Assembly (NCBI RefSeq): GCF_015668195.1
Contig: NZ_JADPFC010000002.1
Location: 124,001 to 188,000, forward strand
Direction of reading: 5' to 3'
Length of the DNA stretch: 64,000 bases
From: Romboutsia_C sp015668195
GTDB lineage: Bacteria; Bacillota; Clostridia; Peptostreptococcales; Peptostreptococcaceae
Part shown: piece by piece, positions 1-8,485 of the stretch
Layout of the letters: each line of letters starts with the position of its first letter
How positions within the stretch are numbered: position 1 is the first letter of the stretch
Program-made: the position numbers and the translations under genes
The notes under the pieces: generated by a model
What the model saw: the letters and a program-made list of their open reading frames with translations, nothing else
Database searches by the model: none
What the model was told of the DNA's origin: nothing

Positions 1-391
1 CCACTTCAGTAAGTAAACTAAAATTTTGCATGTTTCTAGATCCAATTTGAATTATATCAGCTACTTCATATAGTTTATCTAATTCTCTTGCATCCATAAG
101 TTCAGTTATAACAGGCATTCCTGTTTCTTTCTTAACTGCTTTTAATATTTCCAATCCTTCTTCTTTTAATCCTTGGAATGAATTAGGAGATGTTCTAGGC
201 TTATATGCTCCTCCTCTTAAAATATTTGCTCCTTTTGATTTTACAAATTTAGCTGTTTCTAAGAGTTGTTCATAGCTTTCAATAGCACAAGGCCCTGCCA
301 TTACAAGTTTATTTTCCTTTACTATTAGCTTTGAGTTTTCATCCGTATTTATATCAATCCTTATGTTGTCATCAAACAAATTTTTCTTCAT
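1..391 (-). CDS. aroF: 3-deoxy-7-phosphoheptulonate synthase (DAHP synthase), partial
   Basis: This is the N-terminal 130 codons of a DAHP synthase, which condenses phosphoenolpyruvate and erythrose-4-phosphate in the first step of the shikimate pathway. The gene runs off the left edge of the window. The translation from the ATG at 391 begins MKKNLFDDN and contains AGPCAIES, LRGGAYKPRTSP and FQGLKEEGL, which are characteristic of the short, KDO8P-synthase-like DAHP synthases, and then PVITELMD and QIGSRNMQN. It overlaps the end of folK by 20 bases, so translation is probably coupled. Its place at the end of the folate/pABA operon makes sense, since chorismate made by the shikimate pathway is the substrate of PabA/PabB. 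The family call is firm; the symbol is by analogy. Confidence 0.9.
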   Translation of the reverse strand, partial: MKKNLFDDNIRIDINTDENSKLIVKENKLVMAGPCAIESYEQLLETAKFVKSKGANILRGGAYKPRTSPNSFQGLKEEGLEILKAVKKETGMPVITELMDARELDKLYEVADIIQIGSRNMQNFSLLTEV

Positions 392-878
392 CGCCTACGT
401 ACTCCTTTACTTGTTCTCTCTCCTCACAAGTTAGCGAATTTAAGTATTCCTCTATAGTTTTATTTTTAATTTTTAATTTTTTATTTAAATCCATAAGAGG
501 GATAAGCACAAATGCTCTCTCACTTATTCTTGGATGAGGTATGTGTAGATTTTCATCTTTCAATATTATATCATTGAAAAATAATATATCAATATCTATA
601 GTTCTTGGTCCCCATCTTATAATTCTTTCTCTATTTAATTTTTGTTCTACCTCATGACAAAACTCAAGTAAATCATATTCATTTAAATCTGTTTTTATTT
701 CTAAGCACATATTTAAAAAATCTGCTTGATCAGTATATCCCCAAGCTTTTGTTTCATATATCTTAGACTTTTTTAAAATTTTTATTTTGCTATTATTTTG
801 TATTAATTCACAAGCAGAATCTAGATAATTAAGTCTATCCCCCATATTGGTTCCAAGACCCAGATATACTTTATTCAT
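372..878 (-). CDS. folK: 6-hydroxymethyl-7,8-dihydropterin pyrophosphokinase
   Basis: FolK transfers pyrophosphate from ATP to 6-hydroxymethyl-dihydropterin, making the substrate of FolP. The 168-residue protein is normal length for a stand-alone HPPK. It starts with the family's LGLGTNMGDR segment, has the signature RWGPRTIDIDIL at residues 88-99 (the two Asp of DIDIL bind Mg2+), and HPRISERAF at 115-123. The start codon overlaps the last 8 bases of folB, and the end overlaps the start of aroF, so it sits tightly inside the folate operon. Confidence 0.97.
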   Translation of the reverse strand: MNKVYLGLGTNMGDRLNYLDSACELIQNNSKIKILKKSKIYETKAWGYTDQADFLNMCLEIKTDLNEYDLLEFCHEVEQKLNRERIIRWGPRTIDIDILFFNDIILKDENLHIPHPRISERAFVLIPLMDLNKKLKIKNKTIEEYLNSLTCEEREQVKEYVGDEEKFV

Positions 879-1236
879 CTTTATTTCTCCTTATTTCAAC
901 ACCGAAATAATCATATATTCCATTTACTGGAGCTTCTGGCTTTTTAACTCTAACCATTATGCCTTTAACTAAATCAAACTTTTCAAGTACTTCTTTAGCT
1001 ATATTTTCTGCTACTGCTTCTATTAAATTAAATCTCTTGTTTTCTGCAATTTCTTTTACTACAACATATACATCAGCATAACTTACTGATTCATTCATAT
1101 TATCACTTATTCCTGCTTTTTTTGTATCTACATTTAATTCTATATCTATAAAAAACTTTTGACCTAATACACTTTCTTCTTTTAAAACACCATGATATCC
1201 ATAAAAACCTAGGTTATTCATTAATATTTTATCCAC
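871..1236 (-). CDS. folB: Dihydroneopterin aldolase
   Basis: FolB cleaves 7,8-dihydroneopterin to 6-hydroxymethyl-dihydropterin and glycolaldehyde. At 121 residues the protein matches the usual small FolB subunit. The N-terminal FYGYHGVLKEE segment, the conserved Glu in LIEAVAENIA (about residue 73) and the Lys in VKKPEAPV (about 99) correspond to the substrate-binding Glu and catalytic Lys of the family. It lies between folP and folK, 9 bases after folP and overlapping folK by 8, so the three are clearly co-transcribed. Confidence 0.96.
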   Translation of the reverse strand: MDKILMNNLGFYGYHGVLKEESVLGQKFFIDIELNVDTKKAGISDNMNESVSYADVYVVVKEIAENKRFNLIEAVAENIAKEVLEKFDLVKGIMVRVKKPEAPVNGIYDYFGVEIRRNKDE

Positions 1237-1245
1237 TTTAATACC

Positions 1246-2037
1246 CTACCTTCTATATATAGCATCAGCCATTTTAGCTGCCATTAAATTTTCCTTAACA
1301 TCATGTACTCTTACTATAGAGACACCATCTCTAATACCTAAAACTGTAGTTGCTATAGTCCCTTCTAATCTTTCTTTCGGCTCTACATTTAATACATGTC
1401 CTATTACTGACTTTCTAGATGTTCCTAAAAGTATAGGATACCCTAATGAATTTAATTCATCTAATCTTTTTAAGACTTCTAAATTTTGTTCAACAGTCTT
1501 TCCAAACCCTATACCTGGATCTAGTACTATTTTTTCTTTTTTAATACCTGCATTAAGTCCTATTTCTATACTTTCTAGTAAGGATTTTTTCATTTCTTCT
1601 ATAATATCACCATCATAATGTGTACCATCTTGGTTGTGCATTATACAAACGTGTGCATCATATTTTGAAATAGTACTTGCCATATCCTTATCTTTTTTTA
1701 GTCCCCATATATCATTTATCATTTCAACACCTAATTTTAAAGCTTCTTCGGCTACCTTAGCTTTATATGTGTCTACTGATATAGGAACATTTACTTCTTT
1801 TTTTAATTCCTTTATAACTGGGATAACTCTTTTTATTTCTTCGTCAGCTTCGACATATTTATGACCTGGTCTTGTTGATTCTCCACCTAAGTCTATTATA
1901 TCTACACCTTCTTTTACCATTTCTTTAGCATGATTTATAGCTTTATCTATATTATTAAAGTCGCCACCATCAGAAAAACTATCTGGTGTAACATTTAATA
2001 TTCCCATTATATAAGTTCTCTTTGAATAATCAAACAT
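1246..2037 (-). CDS. folP: Dihydropteroate synthase
   Basis: FolP joins hydroxymethyl-dihydropterin pyrophosphate to p-aminobenzoate, giving dihydropteroate; it is the target of sulfonamides. The 263-residue TIM-barrel protein has both family signatures: GILNVTPDSFSDGG at about residues 12-25 and DLGGESTRPGH at 49-59. DPGIGFGKT lies in the second half and RVHDV near the end. Here both its substrates are made by neighbours in the same operon, pABA by PabABC and the pterin by FolE, FolB and FolK. Confidence 0.98.
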   Translation of the reverse strand: MFDYSKRTYIMGILNVTPDSFSDGGDFNNIDKAINHAKEMVKEGVDIIDLGGESTRPGHKYVEADEEIKRVIPVIKELKKEVNVPISVDTYKAKVAEEALKLGVEMINDIWGLKKDKDMASTISKYDAHVCIMHNQDGTHYDGDIIEEMKKSLLESIEIGLNAGIKKEKIVLDPGIGFGKTVEQNLEVLKRLDELNSLGYPILLGTSRKSVIGHVLNVEPKERLEGTIATTVLGIRDGVSIVRVHDVKENLMAAKMADAIYRR

Positions 2038-2050
2038 CTTTAATCTCCTA

Positions 2051-2623
2051 TTACTTCATAGTTATTAAACTCATAGCTTCTGCCCTAGCTGCTATGTCTT
2101 TTTCAAATATACCTCTTACTGCTGATGTTATAGTTTTTGAACCTGGTTTTTTAACACCTCTCATAGTCATACACATATGTTCAGCTTCAACAACAACTAT
2201 AACTCCATAAGGCTCTAATTCTTGCATTATTATATCCGCTATTCCCTTAGTTATTCTTTCTTGTAATTGGGGTCTTTTAGCGAATGTTTCAACTACTCTT
2301 GCCAATTTTGAAAGACCTGTTAATTTACCATCTTTAGGTATATACGCTATATGAGCCTTTCCAAAGAAAGGAACTATATGGTGTTCACAGCATGAATAAA
2401 AAGGTATGTCTCTAACTAACACTAATTCTTCATGACTTTCGTCTTGGAAAATCACCTTTAAGTGCTCACTTGGGTCTTGATGAAGACCTGCAAATATTTC
2501 TTCATACATTCTAGCTACTCTATCTGGAGTCCCTATTAGACCTTCTCTATCTGGATCTTCTCCTATAGCTTCTAATATGTCTCTTACAGCTTTTTTTATT
2601 TTATCTTTATCTACCTTGCTCAT
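2051..2623 (-). CDS. folE: GTP cyclohydrolase I
   Basis: FolE converts GTP to 7,8-dihydroneopterin triphosphate, the committed step of folate synthesis. The 190-residue protein has the zinc-site motif CCEHH at residues 78-82 and a third zinc Cys in EHMCMTMRG (about 149), and ends in the conserved TSAVRGIFE-type tail, so it is the canonical type IA enzyme. It is followed by folP after 13 bases. No obvious dihydroneopterin-triphosphate pyrophosphatase is encoded next to it, which leaves a pathway step unassigned within the operon. Confidence 0.98.
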   Translation of the reverse strand: MSKVDKDKIKKAVRDILEAIGEDPDREGLIGTPDRVARMYEEIFAGLHQDPSEHLKVIFQDESHEELVLVRDIPFYSCCEHHIVPFFGKAHIAYIPKDGKLTGLSKLARVVETFAKRPQLQERITKGIADIIMQELEPYGVIVVVEAEHMCMTMRGVKKPGSKTITSAVRGIFEKDIAARAEAMSLITMK

Positions 2624-2640
2624 TGGTTTAGCCCCCTTGA

Positions 2641-3342
2641 TTAGTAAGTTATTTTTATGTTTTTGCTTACTTTTATATTTTTAAATGTATAATTATACAC
2701 ATTTAGTAAGTCTTCATATCTTTTTGTTTTTAATGTTTTCTCAACTAAATTATATAGATTTATATCTTCTTTTTTTAGTGTACTAAGTAGTTTTTTATCT
2801 TTAGGTACCCACTTATTATTTATAGTAAAATACCCAACTATTATATCTTTTAAATATAAATTCGTCAAAAACTCAAATTCGAAAAAATCCATTTTACTAT
2901 TATTATTTATTCTATCTAGATTTCCTTTTATTTGGGATTTTAAAAACTCTCTTTCGCTTTGTGAAAGCTTTTTAGGACCTTCACTTAGCTTTTCTTTACA
3001 AATACTTATTAAGCCTTTTGCTTCATCATTTAAATCATATAATATTTTGGGATTTGACATTTCTTTTAAGAAAAAATACTCTCTTGAATCTATCAACTTG
3101 TAAATACCTTCTTTTGAAAAAATATTTATATCAAATTCTAAATTATCTATAGTTTTTATAATTCTAGTTTGAGCATTACCCTCTCTAACTATTACAAATA
3201 TATCAAAATCATTTATAATCATACTACTATTTTCTATATCTATACTCTTAGAAGAACCTACTAAAAATACACTTTCTGTATTTTCATAACTTATTATTTT
3301 TTCTATTTCTTTAGTATATATGTCATAAATCCTATTTCCCAT
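2641..3342 (-). CDS. Nucleotidyltransferase-fold protein of unknown role in the folate operon
   Basis: This 233-residue protein is not a known folate enzyme. Residues 25-73 look like the catalytic core of a pol-beta/MNT-type nucleotidyltransferase: a Gly-Ser pair at 29-30 (FLVGSS), two acidic residues spaced as in DFD (Asp45 and Asp47), and a third candidate Asp at 71 in LEFDINIF. The rest is mostly helical and charged (for example SQSEREFLKSQIKGNLDR) with no motif I recognise. It lies 17 bases after folE's upstream neighbour pabC and 17 bases before folE, with no terminator on either side, so it should be made with the folate enzymes. The fold call is inference from the triad; substrate is unknown. 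Confidence 0.6.
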   Translation of the reverse strand: MGNRIYDIYTKEIEKIISYENTESVFLVGSSKSIDIENSSMIINDFDIFVIVREGNAQTRIIKTIDNLEFDINIFSKEGIYKLIDSREYFFLKEMSNPKILYDLNDEAKGLISICKEKLSEGPKKLSQSEREFLKSQIKGNLDRINNNSKMDFFEFEFLTNLYLKDIIVGYFTINNKWVPKDKKLLSTLKKEDINLYNLVEKTLKTKRYEDLLNVYNYTFKNIKVSKNIKITY

Positions 3343-3358
3343 TTATTTCTCCTAATTT

Positions 3359-4114
3359 CTATTTATATATTTTATCTTTATATGCTTTTGTTATTTTATC
3401 AAATAACTCATTTTTATTATTGAATTTAATGCCTTCTATTTCAATAACTTTCATCATCTCCATTATGCTATTTGTTATAAATACAAAGTCAAATTCTTTA
3501 ATTTCATCTATATTTATATTAGTTTCTACTATTTGTATATTCAATTCGCCACAAATTTCTATAATCCTTCTTTTTACAGTTCCACTAAGTATAGGAAATT
3601 TATCACTTATAGTAAATATCTGTTTATCTTTAATGAAAAATATGTTGCTCATAGAACATTCTAGTATATTATTTTCTGCGTCTAAAAATATACCATCATC
3701 ATATCCATTTTCAGTAGCATAATTTTTAGTATATATATTTTCAAAATAGTTAGTAGTTTTATGCCTATGTATTATACTATCTCCTCTTCTTATAGGAGAT
3801 ATATTTAATCTAAATCCAATTTCATACATTTCTTTATTGTATAGTATGTTTCTAATTGATATATTATATCCTTCATCAAATACTGTTAATCTTAGGGCTT
3901 TATTTTCAATATTATTCTCTTTAATATATTTTAATATTTCTTCTTTGTAAAACTCTTTATTATTATTAATTAAAATGTTTAACTCACTAAGTGAATTAAA
4001 CATTCTATCTATATGTATATCAATATCTATTGGTATTTTATCTACCTTTATAGTTTCAAAAACTCCTATTCCAAATTTAGCTAAATTACTAGAAAAATTC
4101 ACATTATTCTTCAT
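3359..4114 (-). CDS. pabC: Aminodeoxychorismate lyase (class IV PLP enzyme)
   Basis: PabC releases pyruvate from 4-amino-4-deoxychorismate to give p-aminobenzoate. The 251-residue product has the fold type IV PLP hallmarks: Lys119 in HRHKTTNY as the likely Schiff-base lysine, the acidic ECSMSNIFF stretch, and a GTVKRRI-type phosphate-binding region. Branched-chain and D-amino acid transaminases share this fold, but the position directly after pabB, which it overlaps by 11 bases, argues strongly for lyase function. Confidence 0.92.
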   Translation of the reverse strand: MKNNVNFSSNLAKFGIGVFETIKVDKIPIDIDIHIDRMFNSLSELNILINNNKEFYKEEILKYIKENNIENKALRLTVFDEGYNISIRNILYNKEMYEIGFRLNISPIRRGDSIIHRHKTTNYFENIYTKNYATENGYDDGIFLDAENNILECSMSNIFFIKDKQIFTISDKFPILSGTVKRRIIEICGELNIQIVETNINIDEIKEFDFVFITNSIMEMMKVIEIEGIKFNNKNELFDKITKAYKDKIYK

Positions 4115-5453
4115 AATAGCCTCTTAATGCTTTCATTATAGATTTTGCTTTATCTAGTGTTTCTTGGTATTCATCTTCTGGATTTGAATCCCAAGTCATA
4201 CCTCCTCCAACTTGGAAGTATACTTTTTTATTCTGTTTTATAATAGTTCTTATTGCTATATTTAAATCCATATCACCATTAAATCCTATATATCCTATAG
4301 AACCTGTATATATATTTCTTTGAGTAGGTTCTAATTCATCTATAATTTCCATAGATCTGATTTTAGGTGCTCCTGTTATAGATCCACCAGGGAATGTTGC
4401 TTTTATAACATCTACACAACTTTTGTTATCATCTAATTCTCCAACTACTGTTGAAACTAAATGATTTACATTTGCATATGGTTCTATTATAAATAATTCA
4501 GGTACCTTTACCGTTCCTATTTTAGATATTCTTCCTATATCATTTCTTTCTAAATCTACTATCATAAGTAGCTCTGCTCTATCTTTTTCACTATTTCTAA
4601 GTTCTTCTTGTAATTTTAAATCTTCTTCTTTTGTTGTTCCTCTTGGTCTAGTTCCCTTTATAGGTCTAGTTTCCACTTTTTTATCTATACATTTTATAAA
4701 TCTTTCTGGTGAGTTAGATAATACATTAGTATCTTCAAAGTTTAAAAAAGCTCCAAATGGTGCTGGACTTATGTTTCTTAAGTCTCTATAAAGTTCATAA
4801 CTAGAAAGTGCTGTTTCTCCTTCAAATCTTTGAGTAAGGTTTGCTTGGTATATATCACCTTGTTTTATATACTCTTGTACTTTTCTAACTGAATCCATAA
4901 ATTCTTCTTTAGTAAAGTTTGATTTAAGTTTTATAGGATTAACTTCTGTTTTTTCATAACATATAGGATCTATTCCCTCTTTAGTAGCTTCAACAATTCT
5001 TCTTTCTATATTAAGGGCTATTTTCTCCTCTTCTTTTTCATTTAAATTTGGTGTGGCTATATATGTCTTTTCTTCTAAGTGATCTATGACTATAACCCAA
5101 TTGTATAAGCCAAAATATAAATCATAAACATTTGTATCATCTTTTGCAGTTCTAGGTAATTTTTCCATATAATTTCCTAAATCATAAGATAAATACCCAA
5201 CTGCACCACCTATAAATGGAAGATGTGTATTATTTTTAACTTTATATTTATTTAGTTCTTCTTCTAGATTATCTAATGGATTATTCACTGTATTTTTGTA
5301 TTTAATAACCTTAAATGGGTTACTACTTATAAATGAATACCTACCTAGCTTTTTAGGATCCATTGCACTATCTAATATAAAACTATTACTATCATCTTTA
5401 AATATAGTAAATATTTCAAATGAATTTAAATTAGTATCTATTAATTTTATCAT
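4104..5453 (-). CDS. pabB: Aminodeoxychorismate synthase component I
   Basis: PabB aminates chorismate using ammonia from PabA. The 449-residue protein has an N-terminal anthranilate-synthase-I-like region (GAVGYLSYDL near 84-92) and a C-terminal chorismate-binding domain with Lys266 in the PIKGT motif, the active-site lysine found in PabB but not in TrpE. It also has SPERF, a GSITGAPK-type motif and GGGMTWDSNPEDEYQET near the end. The gene overlaps pabA by one base and pabC by 11, so translation of the three is probably coupled. Confidence 0.96.
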   Translation of the reverse strand: MIKLIDTNLNSFEIFTIFKDDSNSFILDSAMDPKKLGRYSFISSNPFKVIKYKNTVNNPLDNLEEELNKYKVKNNTHLPFIGGAVGYLSYDLGNYMEKLPRTAKDDTNVYDLYFGLYNWVIVIDHLEEKTYIATPNLNEKEEEKIALNIERRIVEATKEGIDPICYEKTEVNPIKLKSNFTKEEFMDSVRKVQEYIKQGDIYQANLTQRFEGETALSSYELYRDLRNISPAPFGAFLNFEDTNVLSNSPERFIKCIDKKVETRPIKGTRPRGTTKEEDLKLQEELRNSEKDRAELLMIVDLERNDIGRISKIGTVKVPELFIIEPYANVNHLVSTVVGELDDNKSCVDVIKATFPGGSITGAPKIRSMEIIDELEPTQRNIYTGSIGYIGFNGDMDLNIAIRTIIKQNKKVYFQVGGGMTWDSNPEDEYQETLDKAKSIMKALRGYYEE

Positions 5454-6037
5454 TATGCTTGTCCCCCTAATCTAGCTACATTTATAAAGTTCTTAAGTAT
5501 GTCATGCCCTTGTTCTGATAAAATAGCTTCTGGATGAAACTGTACACCCTCTATTAAGTATTTTTTATGTCTAATCCCCATTATCTCATTTTCATTTGTA
5601 ATTGCAGTTATTTCTAGTTCTTCTGGAAGATTTTCTGTATCAACTACTAAAGAATGATATCTAGTTACATTTAAAGGATTATTAAGACCTTTAAATACTC
5701 CTTTATTTATATGATTTATGCTATGTACTTTCCCATGCACTGGCTTTATAGCTTTTACAACATTGGCACCAAATGCATGTCCTATAGTTTGATGACCTAA
5801 ACAAATACCTAATATTGGTTTTTTACCTTTAAAATAATTTACAACATCAATACATACTCCTGCTTCATTTGGTGAGCATGGTCCTGGTGATAAAACTATA
5901 ATCTCTGGATTTATTTTTTCTATCTCTTCTATCGTTACTTCATCATTTCTTTTTATTATGATTTCTTCACCTAGTTCGCCTATATATTGAACTAAGTTAT
6001 ATACAAAAGAATCATAATTATCAATCATAAGAATCAT
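5453..6037 (-). CDS. pabA: Aminodeoxychorismate synthase glutaminase component
   Basis: PabA is the glutamine amidotransferase partner of PabB. The 194-residue protein is a class I GATase: SPGPCSPNEAG oxyanion-strand motif at about 50-60, nucleophile Cys79 in GICLGHQ, and the His-Glu pair in QFHPEA near 167. TrpG is very similar, but here pabB and pabC follow directly. The ATG at 6037 sits eight bases after a GGGGAGGG ribosome-binding site. This is the first gene of the operon. Confidence 0.93.
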   Translation of the reverse strand: MILMIDNYDSFVYNLVQYIGELGEEIIIKRNDEVTIEEIEKINPEIIVLSPGPCSPNEAGVCIDVVNYFKGKKPILGICLGHQTIGHAFGANVVKAIKPVHGKVHSINHINKGVFKGLNNPLNVTRYHSLVVDTENLPEELEITAITNENEIMGIRHKKYLIEGVQFHPEAILSEQGHDILKNFINVARLGGQA

Positions 6038-6111
6038 ATCTATTGCCCTCCCCTAAATACTACTTTTTTATTATGTTTTTTCTCTTTAAGTATCTCCTAT
6101 ATACAATATTA

Positions 6112-6141
6112 ATTATATATTTTTATAGAAATCTATGTCAA
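6112..6141 (-). promoter_or_regulatory. Vegetative promoter of the pab-fol operon
   Basis: Read on the minus strand there is a perfect TTGACA (-35) at 6141-6136 and a perfect TATAAT (-10) at 6117-6112 with an 18-base spacer. Transcription would start about 70 bases before pabA. This is the best sigma-A-like promoter upstream of the operon. I see no riboswitch between it and pabA. Confidence 0.8.
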
Positions 6142-6185
6142 TATAGTCATCTTTGGGTCTAATTTTTTATATTTATTTATATAAA

Positions 6186-6210
6186 AAAGAGAAGCTATAA
6201 ACTTCTCTTT
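6186..6210 (-). terminator. Rho-independent terminator overlapping a stop codon
   Basis: AAAGAGAAG pairs with CTTCTCTTT around a 7-base loop, followed on the minus strand by a T-rich tract. The stem includes the stop codon of the 107-residue gene, separating it from the pab-fol promoter. Confidence 0.75.
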
Positions 6211-6518
6211 ACTATCTTATATCCACTATTATAATATTTTTCTTTTTTACCTTTTTGTTTTCTTGCCTCTATTAATTCTTCAATATGATTTATATAATCA
6301 TTGTCATCTGAAATTCTAACAAGGCTAGATAAATAATATACATCTGTACTTTTAGGTATTTTTTTATTTATAACTAAATCTATTGCAGTTTTTGCTGCTT
6401 CAAAATGTTTTAAATGCGTGTGACCTTCTTGAAAATCCTTTTTGGTGTTATATACAACATATCCTTCTTTTACTTGAAATATTATAAAACCTTTTTTTTC
6501 ATATATTTTATTATACAT
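6195..6518 (-). CDS. Conserved small protein of unknown function
   Basis: I do not recognise this 107-residue protein. It has no signal peptide or membrane segment. The first half looks like small beta strands (GFIIFQVKEGYVVYNT) followed by a helix (HFEAAKTAIDLVINKK), and the end is strongly basic (ARKQKGKKEKYYNSGYKIVKR). The layout suggests a small soluble alpha/beta protein. It is transcribed alone: a hairpin overlaps its stop, and about 150 AT-rich bases separate it from the upstream deacetylase gene. Confidence 0.6.
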   Translation of the reverse strand: MYNKIYEKKGFIIFQVKEGYVVYNTKKDFQEGHTHLKHFEAAKTAIDLVINKKIPKSTDVYYLSSLVRISDDNDYINHIEELIEARKQKGKKEKYYNSGYKIVKRSL

Positions 6519-6674
6519 ATATTAAATCAATCCTTTTCAAGATAGTCTTTAATATATGTATATTATCTCTTTAGTCAATTGTTTCATTTTTTTATTATTT
6601 TTACATTATTTTTAAATTATTTTTTAGATATATTTTAATGGTAACGTGCATATATTATAAATTATTGTTATATA

Positions 6675-7367
6675 TTAGCTATTTTCTATCATTTCTGATA
6701 CGGTTACAAATTTATATCCTTTTTCTATCATCTTAGGAATTAATATATCTAATGCTTCTACAGTGTTATTTGTTGCATAATCATGTAGTAATACTATATC
6801 TCCATTCTTTACATTATTTACTATTGTATCTGCTATTTTATTAGCTTTAGGATTTTGCCAATCTCTCGCGTCAACAGTTGTCCAAAGTACTATTTTATAT
6901 TTATATTTACTTGCTATTTCACCTAAAGTTTTTTGATTATAGCTTCCATATGGTGGTCTAAATAAAGTTGGCTTTACTCCTGTAACCTCTTTAATTATTT
7001 TTTCACATTTTTCAATTTCCTCTTCTAGTTGTTGTTGACTTAAATTACTTATATCTGGATGATTAAATGTATGATTTCCTATTTCATGTCCTTCTTCTTT
7101 AGCTCTAATAATAGGTTTTGGATACCAATTTACATGCTTTCCTGCTACAAAAAAAGTTGCTTTAACATCATGTTTTTTTAATATATCTAATACTTCATCT
7201 GTTTCTTTTGGATGTGGACCATCATCAAAAGTAAGAGCTATTAATTTTTTATCTCTTGACCCATTTTTTATAAATATTTTATCATTACAACTTACTGAAT
7301 TTTTTAAGCTAACTATTAGTATTATACCCATTGCTATTGTCATAATCTTTACTATACTATGCTTCAT
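6675..7367 (-). CDS. Secreted or membrane-anchored polysaccharide deacetylase (NodB fold)
   Basis: This 230-residue protein removes N-acetyl groups from a cell-wall glycan, most likely peptidoglycan GlcNAc. Residues 6-21 form an N-terminal hydrophobic signal or anchor. The NodB motifs follow in order: TFDDGPHP (Asp48/Asp49), the metal-binding GNHTFNHP, the RPPYG motif 3, a VDARDW region, and LLHDYATN with the catalytic His. The classical TFDDGP form differs from the PdaA-type TFDAG of the other deacetylase at 27.9 kb, so this one is probably vegetative. It lies 24 bases downstream of the CAP-domain gene and may be co-transcribed with it. It could modify resistance to lysozyme. Confidence 0.9.
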   Translation of the reverse strand: MKHSIVKIMTIAMGIILIVSLKNSVSCNDKIFIKNGSRDKKLIALTFDDGPHPKETDEVLDILKKHDVKATFFVAGKHVNWYPKPIIRAKEEGHEIGNHTFNHPDISNLSQQQLEEEIEKCEKIIKEVTGVKPTLFRPPYGSYNQKTLGEIASKYKYKIVLWTTVDARDWQNPKANKIADTIVNNVKNGDIVLLHDYATNNTVEALDILIPKMIEKGYKFVTVSEMIENS

Positions 7368-7391
7368 ATTATGTCTTCCTTTCAGATTAGA

Positions 7392-8357
7392 TTATCTATA
7401 AAAGTTTTGAGTGTAATAAATATTATAATCTCCTCCAAATTCAACTCCAACTCCTATATTATTATAGTTACCTAAAATATTTTTTCTATGTCCTTTAGAA
7501 TTCATTAATGCTTCATGAGCATATATTGCACTAGTTTGACCTGCTGCAATATTTTCTCCTGCACTTATATATTTAATACCTTCTTCATTCATCCTATCAA
7601 AAGGAGTTTCATTTTCTTTATTAATATGATCAAAGTAATTTTTATCTACCATATCTAAGCTATGCTTTTTTGAACTTATAGTAGCCTTTTCGCTATATTT
7701 TAACTTATTTAATCCATTTTTTACTCTCACGCTATTAGTTAAATCTATAACTTGCATTTCAAAACTCTTTTTTAAATTTTCACTTGGGCTTGCATATATA
7801 GATCTCATATCACTTTCATTTTTAGAATCTATAACCTGATATGAACATATTTTATATCCATCATGTATATCATAAAAGAATGTTATATATTTATTATTTA
7901 TCTCTACTATGTCATATTGCCCTTCTGAACTAATAATATATTTAGTATTTCCTTTTTTCTTATATTCTATAGGTGTATACAACTTCCTCACATCATCTCT
8001 TTTATCACCTATATTTATATTTTCTGTTTCACATGAATTTAATGAATTGCTATATATTCCTTTGACAACTTCATCTTCAATGCCTACCATAAAAAAATTA
8101 TTATAATCATTATTATATATATACCAATCAAATCCATATTCACTTTCATCTATTCTATCTGGTTGTCCAAACAATGATAGTAATTTTTCTTTATGTTCTC
8201 CGATTTTTATATTATAAATGTCTTTTGTATTACTAACATTTATAGACGTATTATTAACATTATTATTTATATCTATCTCTTTTTTGCTATTATCTATATT
8301 TATATTAAAAAGTAATAAGCCTGTTATTACTCCTCCTATTAATAATATACTTTTCAA
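7392..8357 (-). CDS. Extracytoplasmic CAP/SCP-domain protein with CAP-associated N-terminal domain
   Basis: This 321-residue exported protein has a short N-terminal hydrophobic anchor (residues 3-20). A region at about 50-180 then resembles the CAP-associated N-terminal domain (IKIGEHKEKLLSLFGQPDR, then VKGIYSN). A CAP/YkwD domain occupies about 200-321, with LTNSVRVKNGLNKL, SKKHSLDMVDKNYFDH, AGENIAAGQ and the closing HRKNILGNYNNIGVG. The His and Glu residues of the CAP cavity appear intact. CAP proteins in Firmicutes are secreted and associated with the wall, but their biochemical role is poorly defined. It lies upstream of the polysaccharide deacetylase in the same direction. Confidence 0.88.
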   Translation of the reverse strand: MKSILLIGGVITGLLLFNINIDNSKKEIDINNNVNNTSINVSNTKDIYNIKIGEHKEKLLSLFGQPDRIDESEYGFDWYIYNNDYNNFFMVGIEDEVVKGIYSNSLNSCETENINIGDKRDDVRKLYTPIEYKKKGNTKYIISSEGQYDIVEINNKYITFFYDIHDGYKICSYQVIDSKNESDMRSIYASPSENLKKSFEMQVIDLTNSVRVKNGLNKLKYSEKATISSKKHSLDMVDKNYFDHINKENETPFDRMNEEGIKYISAGENIAAGQTSAIYAHEALMNSKGHRKNILGNYNNIGVGVEFGGDYNIYYTQNFYR

Positions 8358-8452
8358 TTTATCACTCTCCCATACAGTTTATATTATGATGATAGACATC
8401 TTTAAAATTATCATACATAATATATATACTATATGTGATAATCTTAATAAAA

Positions 8453-8485
8453 AAATAACCTAACGTTAAATAACGCAGGTTATTT
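8453..8485 (-). terminator. Terminator of the MORN-repeat gene
   Basis: AAATAACCT pairs with AGGTTATTT, with an inner CGTT/AACG stem, followed on the minus strand by a T tract. It overlaps the stop codon of the MORN gene. Confidence 0.7.
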
